NCBI GenBank assembly: GCA_021793675.1
Contig: JAJYSG010000003.1
Location: 1 to 64,000, forward strand
DNA from: Actinomycetes bacterium
GTDB lineage: Bacteria > Actinomycetota > Actinomycetes > Actinomycetales > Cellulomonadaceae
Length of the DNA stretch: 64,000 nt
Reading direction: 5' to 3'
In this document: positions 30,071 through 40,114 of the stretch, in pieces
Layout of the letters: every line of letters starts with the position of its first letter
How positions within the stretch are numbered: the stretch's first letter is position 1
Position numbers and translations under genes: made by a program
Notes under the pieces: model-generated
What the model was told of the DNA's origin: nothing
Seen by the model: the letters and a program-made list of their open reading frames with translations, nothing else
Databases searched by the model: none

Positions 30071-30980
30071 CGGTCTGCGCCAGCCAGTCCAGCAGCAGCC
30101 GGTTGACCAGCTCCGGGGCCTCCTCGGCCGGGTAGTGGCCGACGCCGGTCAGCAGCTCCCAGCGGTACGGCTCGGCCAGCCGGCGCGTGCGGTGGTGCAG
30201 GGCCGCGGCAGTGGGGGAGCGGACGCCGTCGCGGTCGCCGTGCACCTGCAGCGTGGAGACCGGACGGGCGTCCTCGTACGCCGCGAGGTAGCGCCGCCCG
30301 TCGGGGCGCGGGCGGGACCGGACGAGCCACCGCAGCTGCTCGAGCTGGCTGTGCGCGGCGAACGGCACACGCAGGGCTCGTGCGTAGCGCTCGGAGGTCT
30401 CGCGGTCCGGCCAGCCGCGCGCCCCGGCGCCGGTGGCGAGCAGGCGGCGCACGACGAGCGCGTCGGTCAGCCGCCGCTCGGGGACGGACGGCACCAGCGC
30501 CAGCGCGATGCGCCGAGCGGCGACGGTGTGCATCGGCGCGAGCACGGAGTCGAGCGGATGGGCGGCGGCGAGCGCGCCGACGGCGCGCACCACGTCGTCG
30601 TGCAGCGCCGCGGTGGCCCACGCCACCTGCGCGCCCGTGCCGGAGCCGACGAGCACGCAGCGGTCCGCCCCCAGCGAGCGGACGACGCGGGCGACATCGG
30701 TCGCCATCGTCGGGGTGTCGTAGCCGTGCGGCGGTTTGTCGGAGCCTCCGGTGCCGCGCAGGTCCATCGCGGCGACGCGGTAGCCGGCCTCGGCGAGCGC
30801 CGGCAGCTGGTGGCGCCAGGCCCACCAGTACTGCAGCACGTCGTGCAGCAGCACGACGAGAGGCGCGTCGCGGTCCTCGGGCCCGGACACGGCGACGTGG
30901 AAGCGCGCGCCGTTCGCCGCGACGAAGCGGTGCTGCCAGGGGCCCTCGACGGCGAGCTCGGCGGAGTCGACGGCGGTCAT
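30060..30980 (-). CDS. Alpha/beta fold hydrolase
   Basis: APLVVLLHDVLQYWWAWRHQLPALAEAGYRVAAMDLRGTGGSDKPPHGYDTPTMATDVARVVRSLGADRCVLVGSGTGAQVAWA. Confidence 0.9.
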   Translation of the reverse strand: MTAVDSAELAVEGPWQHRFVAANGARFHVAVSGPEDRDAPLVVLLHDVLQYWWAWRHQLPALAEAGYRVAAMDLRGTGGSDKPPHGYDTPTMATDVARVVRSLGADRCVLVGSGTGAQVAWATAALHDDVVRAVGALAAAHPLDSVLAPMHTVAARRIALALVPSVPERRLTDALVVRRLLATGAGARGWPDRETSERYARALRVPFAAHSQLEQLRWLVRSRPRPDGRRYLAAYEDARPVSTLQVHGDRDGVRSPTAAALHHRTRRLAEPYRWELLTGVGHYPAEEAPELVNRLLLDWLAQTVTA

Positions 30981-31040
30981 CGGTGCCGAACCTACCCCGC
31001 CGGCACCCCGGGCTTCCCCTTTTCGCCGTCACCTCGTGCC

Positions 31041-31080
31041 GCCCGCACGCCGCGCAGCCGCCCCGCACGCCGCGCAGCCG
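31041..31080. repeat. Two-copy 20-bp tandem repeat
   Basis: SCCCGCACGCCGCGCAGCCG at 31041 and 31061. Confidence 0.85.
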
Positions 31081-31138
31081 CCGCCCCGCCGTCCGGCCGT
31101 GGCGACGCGGTCCGCGTCCGGCGGATACCGTCACGGGC

Positions 31139-32383
31139 ATGGGCTGGGTCGAGCACGCGGTGTGGTGGCACGTGTACCCGTTGGGCTTCGTGGGCGCGCC
31201 GATCCGCGAGCCGGACGCGTCGCCGCCGGCGACCCCACGGCTCGACCGGATGCTCGGGTGGCTCGACCACGCGGTGGCTCTCGGCGCCAACGGCCTGCTG
31301 CTGGGTCCGCTGTTCGCGTCCACCTCGCATGGCTACGACACGCTGGACCACCGGCGCATCGACCCGCGTCTCGGGGACGACGAGGCGTTCGACCGGCTGG
31401 TCGCGGCCTGCCGCGCGCGGGGGCTGCGGCTGGTGCTCGACGGCGTCTTCAACCACCTCGCTGCGGACCACCCCCTCGTGACACGGGCCCTCGCCGAGGG
31501 GCCCGACGGCCCGTACGCGGGCTGGTTCCGCATCGACTGGACGGCGCCGGGAGGTCCGCGCCCGGCCGTGTTCGAGGGCCATGCCGGGCTCGTCGAGCTC
31601 GACCACGGCGAGCCGGCCGTCGCCGACCTCGTCGCCGACGTCATGACGCACTGGCTGGACCGCGGCGTCGACGGCTGGCGGCTCGACGCGGCGTACCGCG
31701 TGCCCGCGGCGTTCTGGGCGGCCGTGCTGCCGAGGGTGCGGCAGCGGCACCCGGACGCGTGGTTCGTCGGCGAGGTGCTGCACGGCGACTACGCGGGCTA
31801 CGTCCGCGAGTCGACGCTCGACTCCGTGACGCAGTACGAGCTGTGGAAGGCGGTCTGGTCGTCGCTCGCCGACCGGAACTTCTGGGAGCTGGACTGGTCG
31901 CTGCGCCGCCACGGCGACTTCCTGGCGACGTTCCTGCCGCAGACCTTCGTCGGGAACCACGACGTCACGCGGATCGCCAGCCGGGTCGGCCCGGACGCGG
32001 CCGTGCTCGCGCTCGTCGTGCTCATGACCGTCGGCGGCGTGCCGTCGGTGTACTACGGCGACGAGTGGGGCCTGACCGGTGTCAAGGAGGAGCGGTTCGG
32101 GGGCGACGACGCGATCCGGCCGGCGTTCCCCGCCGCGCCGGCGCAGCTGCCGGCCGAGGGGGAGCGGATCTTCCGGGCCCACCAGGACCTCGTCGGGCTG
32201 CGGCGCCGGCACCCGTGGCTCGTCGGCGCCCGGACCGTCGCGCTGACCACGACGAACACCAGGTACGTCTACGCGTCGTCGGACGGATCGTCGTCCCTCA
32301 CGGTGGAGCTGGACGTCACGGCGACGCCGACCGCGCGCGTCCTCGGCCAGGACGGCGGCGTGCTGTTCCGCTGGGGCGGCTAG
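31139..32383 (+). CDS. Alpha-amylase family (GH13) glycosidase
   Basis: [16 protein letters not shown]...[18 protein letters not shown]...[41 protein letters not shown]...[12 protein letters not shown]. Confidence 0.93.
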   Translation: MGWVEHAVWWHVYPLGFVGAPIREPDASPPATPRLDRMLGWLDHAVALGANGLLLGPLFASTSHGYDTLDHRRIDPRLGDDEAFDRLVAACRARGLRLVLDGVFNHLAADHPLVTRALAEGPDGPYAGWFRIDWTAPGGPRPAVFEGHAGLVELDHGEPAVADLVADVMTHWLDRGVDGWRLDAAYRVPAAFWAAVLPRVRQRHPDAWFVGEVLHGDYAGYVRESTLDSVTQYELWKAVWSSLADRNFWELDWSLRRHGDFLATFLPQTFVGNHDVTRIASRVGPDAAVLALVVLMTVGGVPSVYYGDEWGLTGVKEERFGGDDAIRPAFPAAPAQLPAEGERIFRAHQDLVGLRRRHPWLVGARTVALTTTNTRYVYASSDGSSSLTVELDVTATPTARVLGQDGGVLFRWGG

Positions 32384-33111
32384 AGGTCCACCGGCTCGGG
32401 GACCACGGCGGGACGTTCCTCGGGGGACCGGCGCTGCTCCTTCGGCGGGTCGAACCGGTAACCGACGTTGCGGACGGTGCCGATGAGCTGCTCGTGCTCG
32501 GGGCCCAGCTTGGCGCGCAGCCGCCGGACGTGGACGTCCACCGTGCGGGTGCCCCCGTAGTAGTCGTAGCCCCACACCTCCTGCAGCAGCTGAGCGCGCG
32601 TGAACACGCGGCCGCGGTGCTGCACCAGGTACTTGAGGAGCTCGAACTCCTTGTACGTCAGGTCGAGCGGGCGGCCGCGCAGCCGGGCGGAGTAGCCGCC
32701 GGCGTCGATCGTCAGGTCGCCCGACGAGATCTCCTCCGGGGCGTCGTCGTACGTCGCCGCCGCGGCGCGCTCCATGACGAGGCGGAACCGGGTCTCCACC
32801 TCGGCCGGCGTCGCGTGCTCGAGGATGATGTCGTCGGCGCCCCACTCGGCGGTGACCACGGTGAGCCCGCCCTCGGTGAGGACGAGGACCAGCGGCACGG
32901 TCAGGCCGGTGGCCCGCAGCAGCCGGCACGTGGTGCGCGCGGTGACCAGGTCGCGGCGCGCGTCGAGCACCACGATGTCCGCGTCCGGTGCGTCCACCAG
33001 GGCAGACGGCTCGACGGGGAGCACCCGGACCCGGTGCGACAGCAGGCCGAGTGCGGGCAGCACCTGTGCTGAGCCTCCGGACGCCGGAGTGAGGAGCAGC
33101 AGGTCTGCCAC
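32380..33111 (-). CDS. GlnR-like atypical (orphan) OmpR-type response regulator
   Basis: N-terminal [62 protein letters not shown]; winged helix [53 protein letters not shown]. Confidence 0.85.
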   Translation of the reverse strand: MADLLLLTPASGGSAQVLPALGLLSHRVRVLPVEPSALVDAPDADIVVLDARRDLVTARTTCRLLRATGLTVPLVLVLTEGGLTVVTAEWGADDIILEHATPAEVETRFRLVMERAAAATYDDAPEEISSGDLTIDAGGYSARLRGRPLDLTYKEFELLKYLVQHRGRVFTRAQLLQEVWGYDYYGGTRTVDVHVRRLRAKLGPEHEQLIGTVRNVGYRFDPPKEQRRSPEERPAVVPEPVDL

Positions 33112-33226
33112 CGGGGCCTCCAGACGTGCGCGAGTGGGGACACGGTACCGCGCGTGCGTCCACGACGCGGTGCCCATCCGTCCACCGCGCGATGCTGCGG
33201 CCGCCCGATCTGCGACAATCGCCGCC

Positions 33227-33955
33227 GTGACGCTCGCCACCCGCTCGGTCGTCACGGCCGCGCTCGCTGCCGCGGCGGCCCTGGCCGGGTATCTGCACCC
33301 TGTCGCGCTGCTCGCGGTCGTGGTCGCGCTCGTGCTCGTCGTCGCTCTCGGCTGGCCGGAGCTGGCCGGACTGCCGTTCGGACCCGGCTCGGCCGTCGTC
33401 ATCGCGCTCGTCGGCATCGGGGGCGTCGTCGCCGTGCGGGCCACCGGCACCGGCCTGTCCGGCCTCGCGGTGGTGCTCGCAGCGGGCCTCATGGTGGCGT
33501 TCGTCAACGAGCTGCTGCGGCGCGACGGCCGCACCCGCATGGTCGAGTCGGTGTCCGGGACGGTCGCCGGCGGCGTGCTGGCGCTGTGCGCGGCGTGCTG
33601 GGTCGCAGCAGACTCGCTGGCCGGAGGTGAGTCGGTGGTGGTCGCCGGCGCGCTGGCGCTCGCGGTGGGCGCCGCGGTCTCGGCCTTCGAGCTGCCGCGC
33701 TGGGTCAGCGCGGTCCTCACGGCGCTCGCCTCGGCGGGGGCGGGTGCCCTGGCCGGGCTGACGCTGCCGGTGATCAGCCTGCACGCGGGTGTGGTGCTCG
33801 GTGTCGCGGTGGGCGTGCTGGTGGCGGCGCTGGACGCGCTGTTCGACTCGATCGTCGAGCTCAAGCGCGTGCTGCCGTCGCTCTCGGCGGCTGCGCTGCC
33901 GGTCGCGGTCAGCGGCGCGGTGGTCTACGTCGTCGGCCGGGTGCTCGCCGGATGA
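33227..33955 (+). CDS. Hypothetical multi-pass membrane protein
   Basis: GTG start; several hydrophobic segments ([27 protein letters not shown]...). Confidence 0.75.
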   Translation: MTLATRSVVTAALAAAAALAGYLHPVALLAVVVALVLVVALGWPELAGLPFGPGSAVVIALVGIGGVVAVRATGTGLSGLAVVLAAGLMVAFVNELLRRDGRTRMVESVSGTVAGGVLALCAACWVAADSLAGGESVVVAGALALAVGAAVSAFELPRWVSAVLTALASAGAGALAGLTLPVISLHAGVVLGVAVGVLVAALDALFDSIVELKRVLPSLSAAALPVAVSGAVVYVVGRVLAG

Positions 33956-34422
33956 GCCCGGCGGCACGCGTCGCGCTGGTGGTCCTCGTGCTCGGGCTCG
34001 CCGCCGCGCTGGGCTCCGTGTGGCGGTCGCGCAACGGGCGCTTGCGCCCGGTCGCGCCCGCGGTCCTCGCCGCGGCGGGGGCCGATCCGGCGCACGACGA
34101 GACCGCCACCGCGCGGCTGTCGCCCGACGACCTCGGCGCGGCGCTGGGGACGCGGGCGACCTTCCTCCAGCTCTCGAGCGAGGTCTGCACGCCGTGCCGG
34201 CGCACGCACGCCGTGCTGTCCGCCGTCGCGGCGGAACGACACGATGTCTCACACGTCGACCTGGACGTGGCCGAGCACCTGGACCTGGTGCGACGGTTCG
34301 ACGTCATGCGCACCCCGACGATCCTGCTGCTCGACGGCTCGGGTGCCGTCGTCGGCCGGATGTCCGGGGCGACGGACCGGCGGCAGGCGCTCGACGCGCT
34401 CGACGCCGCCTGTCCGGCCTGA
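33952..34422 (+). CDS. Membrane-anchored thioredoxin-like protein
   Basis: TFLQLSSEVCTPCRRTHAVLSAVAAERHDVSHVDLDVAEHLDLVRRFDVMRTPTILLLDGSGAVVGRMSG; CTPC active site. Confidence 0.85.
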   Translation: MSPAARVALVVLVLGLAAALGSVWRSRNGRLRPVAPAVLAAAGADPAHDETATARLSPDDLGAALGTRATFLQLSSEVCTPCRRTHAVLSAVAAERHDVSHVDLDVAEHLDLVRRFDVMRTPTILLLDGSGAVVGRMSGATDRRQALDALDAACPA

Positions 34423-34460
34423 CCGCGCCGGTCCCGCACCCCCTGCCCCAGGAGTCCGCC

Positions 34461-35015
34461 ATGTCGTCGTCCCCGCACGCCCGCAGCTCGGCGCCGCCCG
34501 TTGCGTCCTCGACCGCGCCCGGCGCCGGTCGCAGCACCCCGCACCACGTCACCGGACCGGACCTGCCGGCCGGCGCGTCCCGCGGCATCGATCCACGCGG
34601 GCCGCGCGTGGCCGCCGGCGTCACCGCGGCGCTCGCGGTGGTCGGGCTGCTGCTGGGCACCGGACCCGGTGCGCTCGTGGTGCTCGCGGTGGTCGCGGGC
34701 AGCTTCGTCCTCGGCGTGGTGCGCGGCGTGGCGGGCACCTGGCAGGGCTGGCTGTTCCGCCGGTTCGTCCGGCCCCGGCTCGCGCCGCCCGACGAGCTCG
34801 AGGATCCCCGTCCGCCGCGCTTCGCCCAGATCGTCGGGCTCGTCATCAGCGGCCTTGGGCTCGGGCTCGGGCTGCTCGGCGTCGGCCCGGCGATCCCGGC
34901 CGGCGCGGCACTGGTGCTCGTCGCCTCGTTCCTCAACGCGGCGTTCGGGCTGTGCCTGGGCTGCGAGCTGTACCTGGTCGGCGTGCGGCTGCGCGCCGCC
35001 CGTGCCCTGGCCTAG
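34461..35015 (+). CDS. DUF4395 domain-containing membrane protein
   Basis: GIDPRGPRVAAGVTAALAVVGLLLG...FRRFVRPRLAPPDELEDPRPPRFAQIVGLVISGLGLGLGLLG...FLNAAFGLCLGCELYLVGVRL. Confidence 0.85.
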   Translation: MSSSPHARSSAPPVASSTAPGAGRSTPHHVTGPDLPAGASRGIDPRGPRVAAGVTAALAVVGLLLGTGPGALVVLAVVAGSFVLGVVRGVAGTWQGWLFRRFVRPRLAPPDELEDPRPPRFAQIVGLVISGLGLGLGLLGVGPAIPAGAALVLVASFLNAAFGLCLGCELYLVGVRLRAARALA

Positions 35016-35371
35016 TACACGAGCGCCTGGGCGCCCTCGGCGAGGACCTCCTCGACGAACACCGTGGAGCCGGCGATCCGGATCCCGGGGATCACGTCCT
35101 GCGCGGTGATGCGGCGGCGGGCCGCGCACTGCGTGCACAGCGTGACGCGGCCGCCCTCGAGGACGGTGCCCAGCAGGTCGGACAGCGCCGTGGCGTGCTC
35201 CAGCGCCAGCTCGTCCGCGCGGCCCGGCAGGGCGAACCAGGACGCCTCGCCGGCGAGCCACAGCGACACGTCCGCGCCGGAGGCCACCGCGGCCGCGGCG
35301 ACGGTGAACGCCTGGTTGGCCGTCTCGGGACGATCCGTCCCACATGTGGCCTTGACGACGAGCGAGCGCAT
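35012..35371 (-). CDS. DsrE family protein
   Basis: MRSLVVKATCGTDRPETANQAFTVAAAAVASGADVSLWLAGEASWFALPGRADELALEHATALSDLLGTVLEGGRVTLCTQCAARR. Confidence 0.85.
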   Translation of the reverse strand: MRSLVVKATCGTDRPETANQAFTVAAAAVASGADVSLWLAGEASWFALPGRADELALEHATALSDLLGTVLEGGRVTLCTQCAARRRITAQDVIPGIRIAGSTVFVEEVLAEGAQALVY

Positions 35372-35406
35372 CGGCCCAGGCTACGCACCGCCGTTAGCAT
35401 GGGGTC

Positions 35407-35514
35407 ATGTCGGGGCTCGAGGTCTTCTTCGTCACGCTGCTGTCCGTGGCGACGCTCGCGATCGCGTTCGTCGCGGGACTCGTCGTGTACAGGCTGTTCC
35501 AGGGTCAGCGCTAG
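35407..35514 (+). CDS. 35-aa single-TM membrane microprotein
   Basis: MSGLEVFFVTLLSVATLAIAFVAGLVVYRLFQGQR, ending 4 bp before the nitrobindin start; below the ORF-track length cutoff. Confidence 0.6.
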   Translation: MSGLEVFFVTLLSVATLAIAFVAGLVVYRLFQGQR

Positions 35515-35518
35515 CTCG

Positions 35519-36073
35519 ATGGCGTTCGTCCTGCCCGAGGGGCTCGCCCCTGAGGTCTACCCGCTGGCCTGGCTGGTGGGGACCTGGCGCGGTGAGGGCG
35601 TGGTGGCCTACCCCGGCATCGACGAGGCGACCTTCAGCCACGAGCTCGTCGTCTCGTCCGACGGCGGGCCGTACCTTGCCTACTCCTCGACGATCCGGCT
35701 GGTCGAGGTGCCGGACGACCCCTCCGCGCTGGACGACGAGCCGGCGGCGACCGCCGTGTGGGCGAGCGAGCTCGGCTACTGGCGCGTGCCGCCCGAGCGG
35801 CCCGACGACGTGCCGCCCGGCCGTCACCCGGTCGAGCTGCTGCTCGCCGACCCGTCGGGGCACGTCGCGGTGTACGTCGGCGCCGTGGGTGACGGGCGGA
35901 TCGACCTGGTCAGCGACGTGGTGGCGCGCACCGCGACCGGCGCGGACGTCACGGCGGGACGCCGGCTCTACGGCCTCGTCAACGGCGAGCTGATGTGGGC
36001 GCACGACCTCGCGGCGTTCGGCCGGCCGCTGCAGTCCTACGCCTCGGGGCGGCTGTCCCGGGTGGAGCCGTGA
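35519..36073 (+). CDS. FABP family protein / nitrobindin-like
   Basis: PLAWLVGTWRGEGVVAYPGIDEATFSHELVVSSDGGPYLAYSSTIRLVE...LWAHDLAAFGRPLQSYASGRLSRVEP region. Confidence 0.9.
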   Translation: MAFVLPEGLAPEVYPLAWLVGTWRGEGVVAYPGIDEATFSHELVVSSDGGPYLAYSSTIRLVEVPDDPSALDDEPAATAVWASELGYWRVPPERPDDVPPGRHPVELLLADPSGHVAVYVGAVGDGRIDLVSDVVARTATGADVTAGRRLYGLVNGELMWAHDLAAFGRPLQSYASGRLSRVEP

Positions 36074-37179
36074 CGAGCCCGCTGCTGTCGTGGCCCGGCG
36101 CGGTCGCCGCCGCCGGGGCGGACGCCGGCGTGGCCTGGCACTACGGCGAACCCGTCGCCGAGCAGCGCGCGCTGGAGCGGGGACGGGCGGTGGTCGACCA
36201 GTCGCACGTCGGCGTGCTGCGAGTCAGCGGCCCGGACCGGCTCAGCTGGCTGCACTCGATCACGTCGCAGGCCCTGGACGGGCTGGCGCCGGGCACGTCG
36301 ACCGAGACGCTGGTGCTCTCCCCGCAGGGGCACGTCGAGCACGCCGCCGGCGTGGTCGACGACGGCGAGGCGACGTGGCTGCTCACCGAGACGGCGCCCG
36401 CGCTGGCCGCCTGGCTGACCTCGATGCGGTTCATGCTGCGCGTGGAGGTCGCCGACGTCACCGCGCAGTGGGCCGCCATCGGGGAGCCGACCCGCGAGGA
36501 AGGGGTGCCGGGCGGTCCCGTCGTGTGGCGTGACCCGTGGCCACGCGTCGCCGCCGGCGGGACGCGCTACGGTCCGCCCGACGAGGAGCACCCGGGGCTC
36601 GACCGCGCCTGGCGCCTCGTGCTCGTCCCGCGTCCGGCGCTGCCCGACGAGATCGCCGCCCGCCGCTCGTCGGGCGCGACGCTCGCCGGGACCTGGGCGT
36701 CGGAGGCCCTCCGCGTCGCCGCATGGCGACCGCGCGCGGTGCGGGAGGTGGATCACCGCACCATCCCGCACGAGCTAGACTGGCTGCGCACCGCGGTGCA
36801 CCTCGACAAGGGGTGCTACCGGGGGCAGGAGACGGTCGCCCGGGTGCACAACCTGGGGCGGCCACCGCGGCGGCTCGTCATGCTCCACCTCGACGGGTAC
36901 GCCGACGTGCTCCCCGCGGGCGGTGCGACGGTGCGGCTGCTCGACGGTGCCGACGTGGGGCACGTGACGAGCGCCGTCCGGCACCACGAGCTCGGCCCCG
37001 TGGCGCTCGCGGTGGTCCGGCGGTCGGTCCCGGCGGACGCCGTGCTCGCCGTGGACGACGAGGCGGGCTCGGTGCGGGCCGCCCAGGAGGCGGTCGTGGC
37101 GGCTGAGGGCCGGTCCCCGGACCGCCCGCCGGCGCGGGGGCCGCTCACTCCGGGGCTGCGGCCCCGGCCGCTCCCGTGA
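36070..37179 (+). CDS. ygfZ: Folate-binding YgfZ family protein (GcvT-like)
   Basis: VDQSHVGVLRVSGPDRLSWLHSITSQALDGLAPGTSTETLVLSPQGHVEHAAGVVDDG; signature DKGCYRGQETVARVHNLGRPPRRLV. Confidence 0.93.
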   Translation: MTSPLLSWPGAVAAAGADAGVAWHYGEPVAEQRALERGRAVVDQSHVGVLRVSGPDRLSWLHSITSQALDGLAPGTSTETLVLSPQGHVEHAAGVVDDGEATWLLTETAPALAAWLTSMRFMLRVEVADVTAQWAAIGEPTREEGVPGGPVVWRDPWPRVAAGGTRYGPPDEEHPGLDRAWRLVLVPRPALPDEIAARRSSGATLAGTWASEALRVAAWRPRAVREVDHRTIPHELDWLRTAVHLDKGCYRGQETVARVHNLGRPPRRLVMLHLDGYADVLPAGGATVRLLDGADVGHVTSAVRHHELGPVALAVVRRSVPADAVLAVDDEAGSVRAAQEAVVAAEGRSPDRPPARGPLTPGLRPRPLP

Positions 37180-38399
37180 CCGCGCCGTCTCCCGCGACGC
37201 CGCGCGACGCCGAGCCCGCCCGGCCGCCGCAGGACGCGGCACGGCTCGCCGACGACGAGGTGACGCGGCGGCCGCTGGACCGGTCGGCCGCGGCGGCCGA
37301 GGACGCGTCGGCACTGCGACTGGCGGGCACCGCGTTGCGCCGGCTGCTGCTGCGGACCCGGCTGCGGCAGGGCCTGGTGCGTGCCCGGGTCGGCCTGCTG
37401 CCCATCGGCCAGGCAGCCGTGGCCGCTGCGGCGGCGTACGCCTTCGCGTACCACGTGCTGGGACACCACCAGCCGTTCTTCGCGCCCATCGCGGCGTGGG
37501 CCTGTCTCGGGTTCACCGCGCAGCGTGGCGTGCGCCAGGTGGGCGAGCTGGCGCTCGCGGTCGGTCTCGGGGTGGGGATGGGCGACCTCGTCGTGCACTG
37601 GATCGGCACCGGTTGGTGGCAGGTGGCCGTGGTGCTGCTGGTCGCGGCCCTCGTCGCGCGGATCGTCGGGCCGGGCGCGTTGCTGACGATGCAGGCCGGG
37701 ACCCAGGCGATCGTCATCGTGGGGCTGCCGGCGGCGTCCGGCGGCCCGCTCGGACGCTGGACCGACGCGCTCGTCGGCGGCGCGTTCGCGTTCCTCGTCG
37801 CGGTGCTGTGGCCGGGCGACACCCGGCGCCGTCCGCGGGCGCTCGGGGTGCACGCCACGACCGAGCTGGCCGAGACGCTCGAGCTCGTCGGACGTGGCAT
37901 GCGTGCCAAGGACGTCGACGGCCTGGCCAGTGCGCTGGTGCGCGGGCGAGCGTCGGACCCGGTCCTCACGGAGTGGCGGGTGTCGGCCCGCAACGGCGTC
38001 AAGCTCGCGCGTGTCAGCGCCGCGCGGCCGTGGCGCGACGAGCTCCTCCGGCTGGAGTCGCAGGCCGTCATGGTGGAGCGCGCGATGCGCAGCGTCCGCG
38101 TGCTCGCGCGGCGCGCGCCGTCGGTCGTCGACCAGGACCTGACGCCCGTCGCCGACCTCACGGACCGGTTCGCGGCGGGCGTGCGGCTGCTGACGAACGC
38201 GATCGGCTCGGGCGGCGACCTGGCACCCGCGCGCCGCCAGCTCGAGGCCGTCGCGGCAGCCTCCGACCCGCGCACGGTGGGAGCCGGCTCGTGGCACGTC
38301 CAGGCGTTGGTGCTGCTGCTGCGCTCGCCGCTCGCCGACACCCTGGAGGCCGCCGGCGCCACACCCGACGAGGCGCGCGCCGCGTTGCCGGAGCTCTGA
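37176..38399 (+). CDS. FUSC family / aromatic-acid-exporter-like membrane protein
   Basis: RVGLLPIGQAAVAAAAAYAFAYHVLGHHQPFFAPIAAWACLGFTAQRGVRQVGELALAVGLGVGMGDLVVH. Confidence 0.8.
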   Translation: MTAPSPATPRDAEPARPPQDAARLADDEVTRRPLDRSAAAAEDASALRLAGTALRRLLLRTRLRQGLVRARVGLLPIGQAAVAAAAAYAFAYHVLGHHQPFFAPIAAWACLGFTAQRGVRQVGELALAVGLGVGMGDLVVHWIGTGWWQVAVVLLVAALVARIVGPGALLTMQAGTQAIVIVGLPAASGGPLGRWTDALVGGAFAFLVAVLWPGDTRRRPRALGVHATTELAETLELVGRGMRAKDVDGLASALVRGRASDPVLTEWRVSARNGVKLARVSAARPWRDELLRLESQAVMVERAMRSVRVLARRAPSVVDQDLTPVADLTDRFAAGVRLLTNAIGSGGDLAPARRQLEAVAAASDPRTVGAGSWHVQALVLLLRSPLADTLEAAGATPDEARAALPEL

Positions 38400-38411
38400 G
38401 CCGCTCCGAGT

Positions 38412-38450
38412 GGGGCACATCGACGCGAGAGGTGCACGTCGATGTGCCCC
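38412..38450. repeat. 14-bp perfect inverted repeat (hairpin)
   Basis: GGGGCACATCGACG (38412-38425) / CGTCGATGTGCCCC (38437-38450), 11-nt loop. Confidence 0.9.
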
Positions 38451-38523
38451 TCCGGCGGGAAAGTGCCCATGCGGCGCGCGTGGGGGAGGTGGCTCGTGCC
38501 GGCTGCGCCGCTACCGTGAGCCC

Positions 38524-38787
38524 GTGGAGGTCGCGGTCAGCGCGCTGCGCGCGGAGCTCAGGCAGTGGATCGAGGCGGCCCGGGCGGGCACCGACGTGGT
38601 GATCACGGAACGCGGCGTGCCGGTGGCGCGGCTCAGCGCGGTCGAGTCCGCCGACCTCGTCGCCCGCCTCGAGCGCGACGGACTGCTCACGGCACCCGTC
38701 ACCGAGCGGCCCGCCGCCCGCGTGGAGGAGCCCGCGGGCCGCCCGGCCGCCGCCGTGACCGGCCTCATCCGGCGGCTGCGTCGCTGA
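38524..38787 (+). CDS. vapB: Type II antitoxin, VapB/Phd-like
   Basis: VEVAVSALRAELRQWIEAARAGTDVVITERGVPVARLSAVESADLVARLERDGLL; directly followed by a PIN toxin. Confidence 0.9.
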   Translation: MEVAVSALRAELRQWIEAARAGTDVVITERGVPVARLSAVESADLVARLERDGLLTAPVTERPAARVEEPAGRPAAAVTGLIRRLRR

Positions 38788-39227
38788 TGTCCCTCGTCTA
38801 CCTCGACACCACCGCGCTGGTGAAGCTGTGCCTGCCGGAGCCGGGCAGCGTCCTGGCGGGCGCGCTGTGGGACGGCGCCGACGTGGTGGCGACCTCGCGG
38901 TTCGCCGATGCCGAGCTGCGGGCCGCCGTCGCCGAGGCGTTCCGCCTGGGGACGCTGCCCCGGGCCCGGGTCGCCCTGGAGGAGTGGGACCGGCTGTGGG
39001 CCGGCCTCTACGTGGTCGAGCCGGGCCCCGCCGTGCTCGACGAGGCCGCATCCCTCGTCGTGCGCCACGAGATCGGGGCCGCCGCCGCGGTGCACCTCGC
39101 CTCCGCACTGACGTTGCGGGCCGACGACCTGCTCGTCGCCTGCTGGGACGACGCGCTCGCCGGGGCCGCGCGTGCGGAGGGGCTGCGCGTGGTGCCCGAG
39201 CCGGCTCCCGTAGGCTCGACGCCGTGA
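38787..39227 (+). CDS. vapC: PIN-domain toxin VapC
   Basis: MSLVYLDTTALVKLCLPEPGSVLAGALWDGADVVATSRFADAELRAAVAEAFRLG...AVHLASALTL...LLVACWDDALAGAARAEGLRVV. Confidence 0.93.
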   Translation: MSLVYLDTTALVKLCLPEPGSVLAGALWDGADVVATSRFADAELRAAVAEAFRLGTLPRARVALEEWDRLWAGLYVVEPGPAVLDEAASLVVRHEIGAAAAVHLASALTLRADDLLVACWDDALAGAARAEGLRVVPEPAPVGSTP

Positions 39228-39235
39228 CGTCCTCG

Positions 39236-39601
39236 ATGGTGCGTGCCGCCGGCATCTTCGGCGGCATCGTCTCCGCGCAGCAGATCCTGTTCCTCGTCCT
39301 GTACGTCGTCATCTTCCTGCTCAGCGCCTGGGCGCTCGTCGACTGCCTCGTGCGGCCGGCCCGGGCCTTCCCTGCCGCGGGCAAGCGGACCAAGACGTTC
39401 TGGCTGCTCGTCACCGCCATCGCGGCGGCGGTGGCGTTCCTCGCGCTGCCGGTGGGCGGGGGGACGTCGTTCTTCGGGTTCTTGGCGTTCATCGGCGTGG
39501 TCGCGTCGATCGTCTACCTCGTCGACGTGCGTCCGGCGGTGGCGCCGCACTCGCGCCGGCGGCGTGGCGGTGGAGGCCGGCCGTCGCGCGGCGGCTGGTA
39601 G
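39236..39601 (+). CDS. DUF2516 family membrane protein (alternative GTG start 39224)
   Basis: QQILFLVLYVVIFLLSAWALVDCLVRPARAFPAAGKRTKTFWLLVTAIAAAVAFLALP. Confidence 0.85.
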   Translation: MVRAAGIFGGIVSAQQILFLVLYVVIFLLSAWALVDCLVRPARAFPAAGKRTKTFWLLVTAIAAAVAFLALPVGGGTSFFGFLAFIGVVASIVYLVDVRPAVAPHSRRRRGGGGRPSRGGW

Positions 39602-39604
39602 CGC

Positions 39605-40039
39605 GTGCGGGCGGTGGTGCAGCGCGTCACGCGGGCCGCGGTCCGCGTGGACGACGAGGTGGTCGCCGCGATCGACCGGCCCGGGCTGGTCGTCCTGGTC
39701 GGGGCGACGCCGGGCGACGGCCCCGCGCAGGTGGCATACCTCGCCCGCAAGGTGGCCGAGCTGCGGATCCTGCACGACGAGCGGTCGGCCGCGGAGGTCG
39801 GTGCGCCTGTGCTCGTGGTGTCGCAGTTCACGCTCTACGCCGACACCCGCAAGGGCCGCCGGCCCACGTGGAACGCGGCGGCGCCGGGCCCGGTGGCGGC
39901 GCCGCTCGTCGCCGCGGTGGTCGACGCGCTGCGGGCACGCGGGCTCGAGGTGGCCACCGGGGTGTTCGGCGCCCACATGGCGCTTGAGCTGGTCAACGAC
40001 GGCCCGATGACGATCCTGCTGGAGTCGGAGCCGGGCTGA
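39605..40039 (+). CDS. dtd: D-aminoacyl-tRNA deacylase
   Basis: [39 protein letters not shown]...[25 protein letters not shown]...[23 protein letters not shown]. Confidence 0.97.
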   Translation: MRAVVQRVTRAAVRVDDEVVAAIDRPGLVVLVGATPGDGPAQVAYLARKVAELRILHDERSAAEVGAPVLVVSQFTLYADTRKGRRPTWNAAAPGPVAAPLVAAVVDALRARGLEVATGVFGAHMALELVNDGPMTILLESEPG

Positions 40040-40072
40040 GACGTCTGTGGGCTGTCGCTCGGCCCCGGACAT

Positions 40073-40114
40073 GAGGAAAGGCCCCTCGGAGTAAGCGTCC
40101 GAGGGGCCTTCCTC
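40073..40114. terminator. Long hairpin downstream of dtd (copy 1 of the 29-bp hairpin element)
   Basis: GAGGAAAGGCCCCTCGGAGTAAGCGTCCGAGGGGCCTTCCTC; core 40080-40108 is repeated at 40661-40689. Confidence 0.7.

Noticed and set aside
30992-34252. 1086-aa minus-strand ORF
   Set aside because: Covers the opposite strand of the amylase-like gene and alternative frames of the GlnR-like gene; low-complexity R/H/A/G composition.
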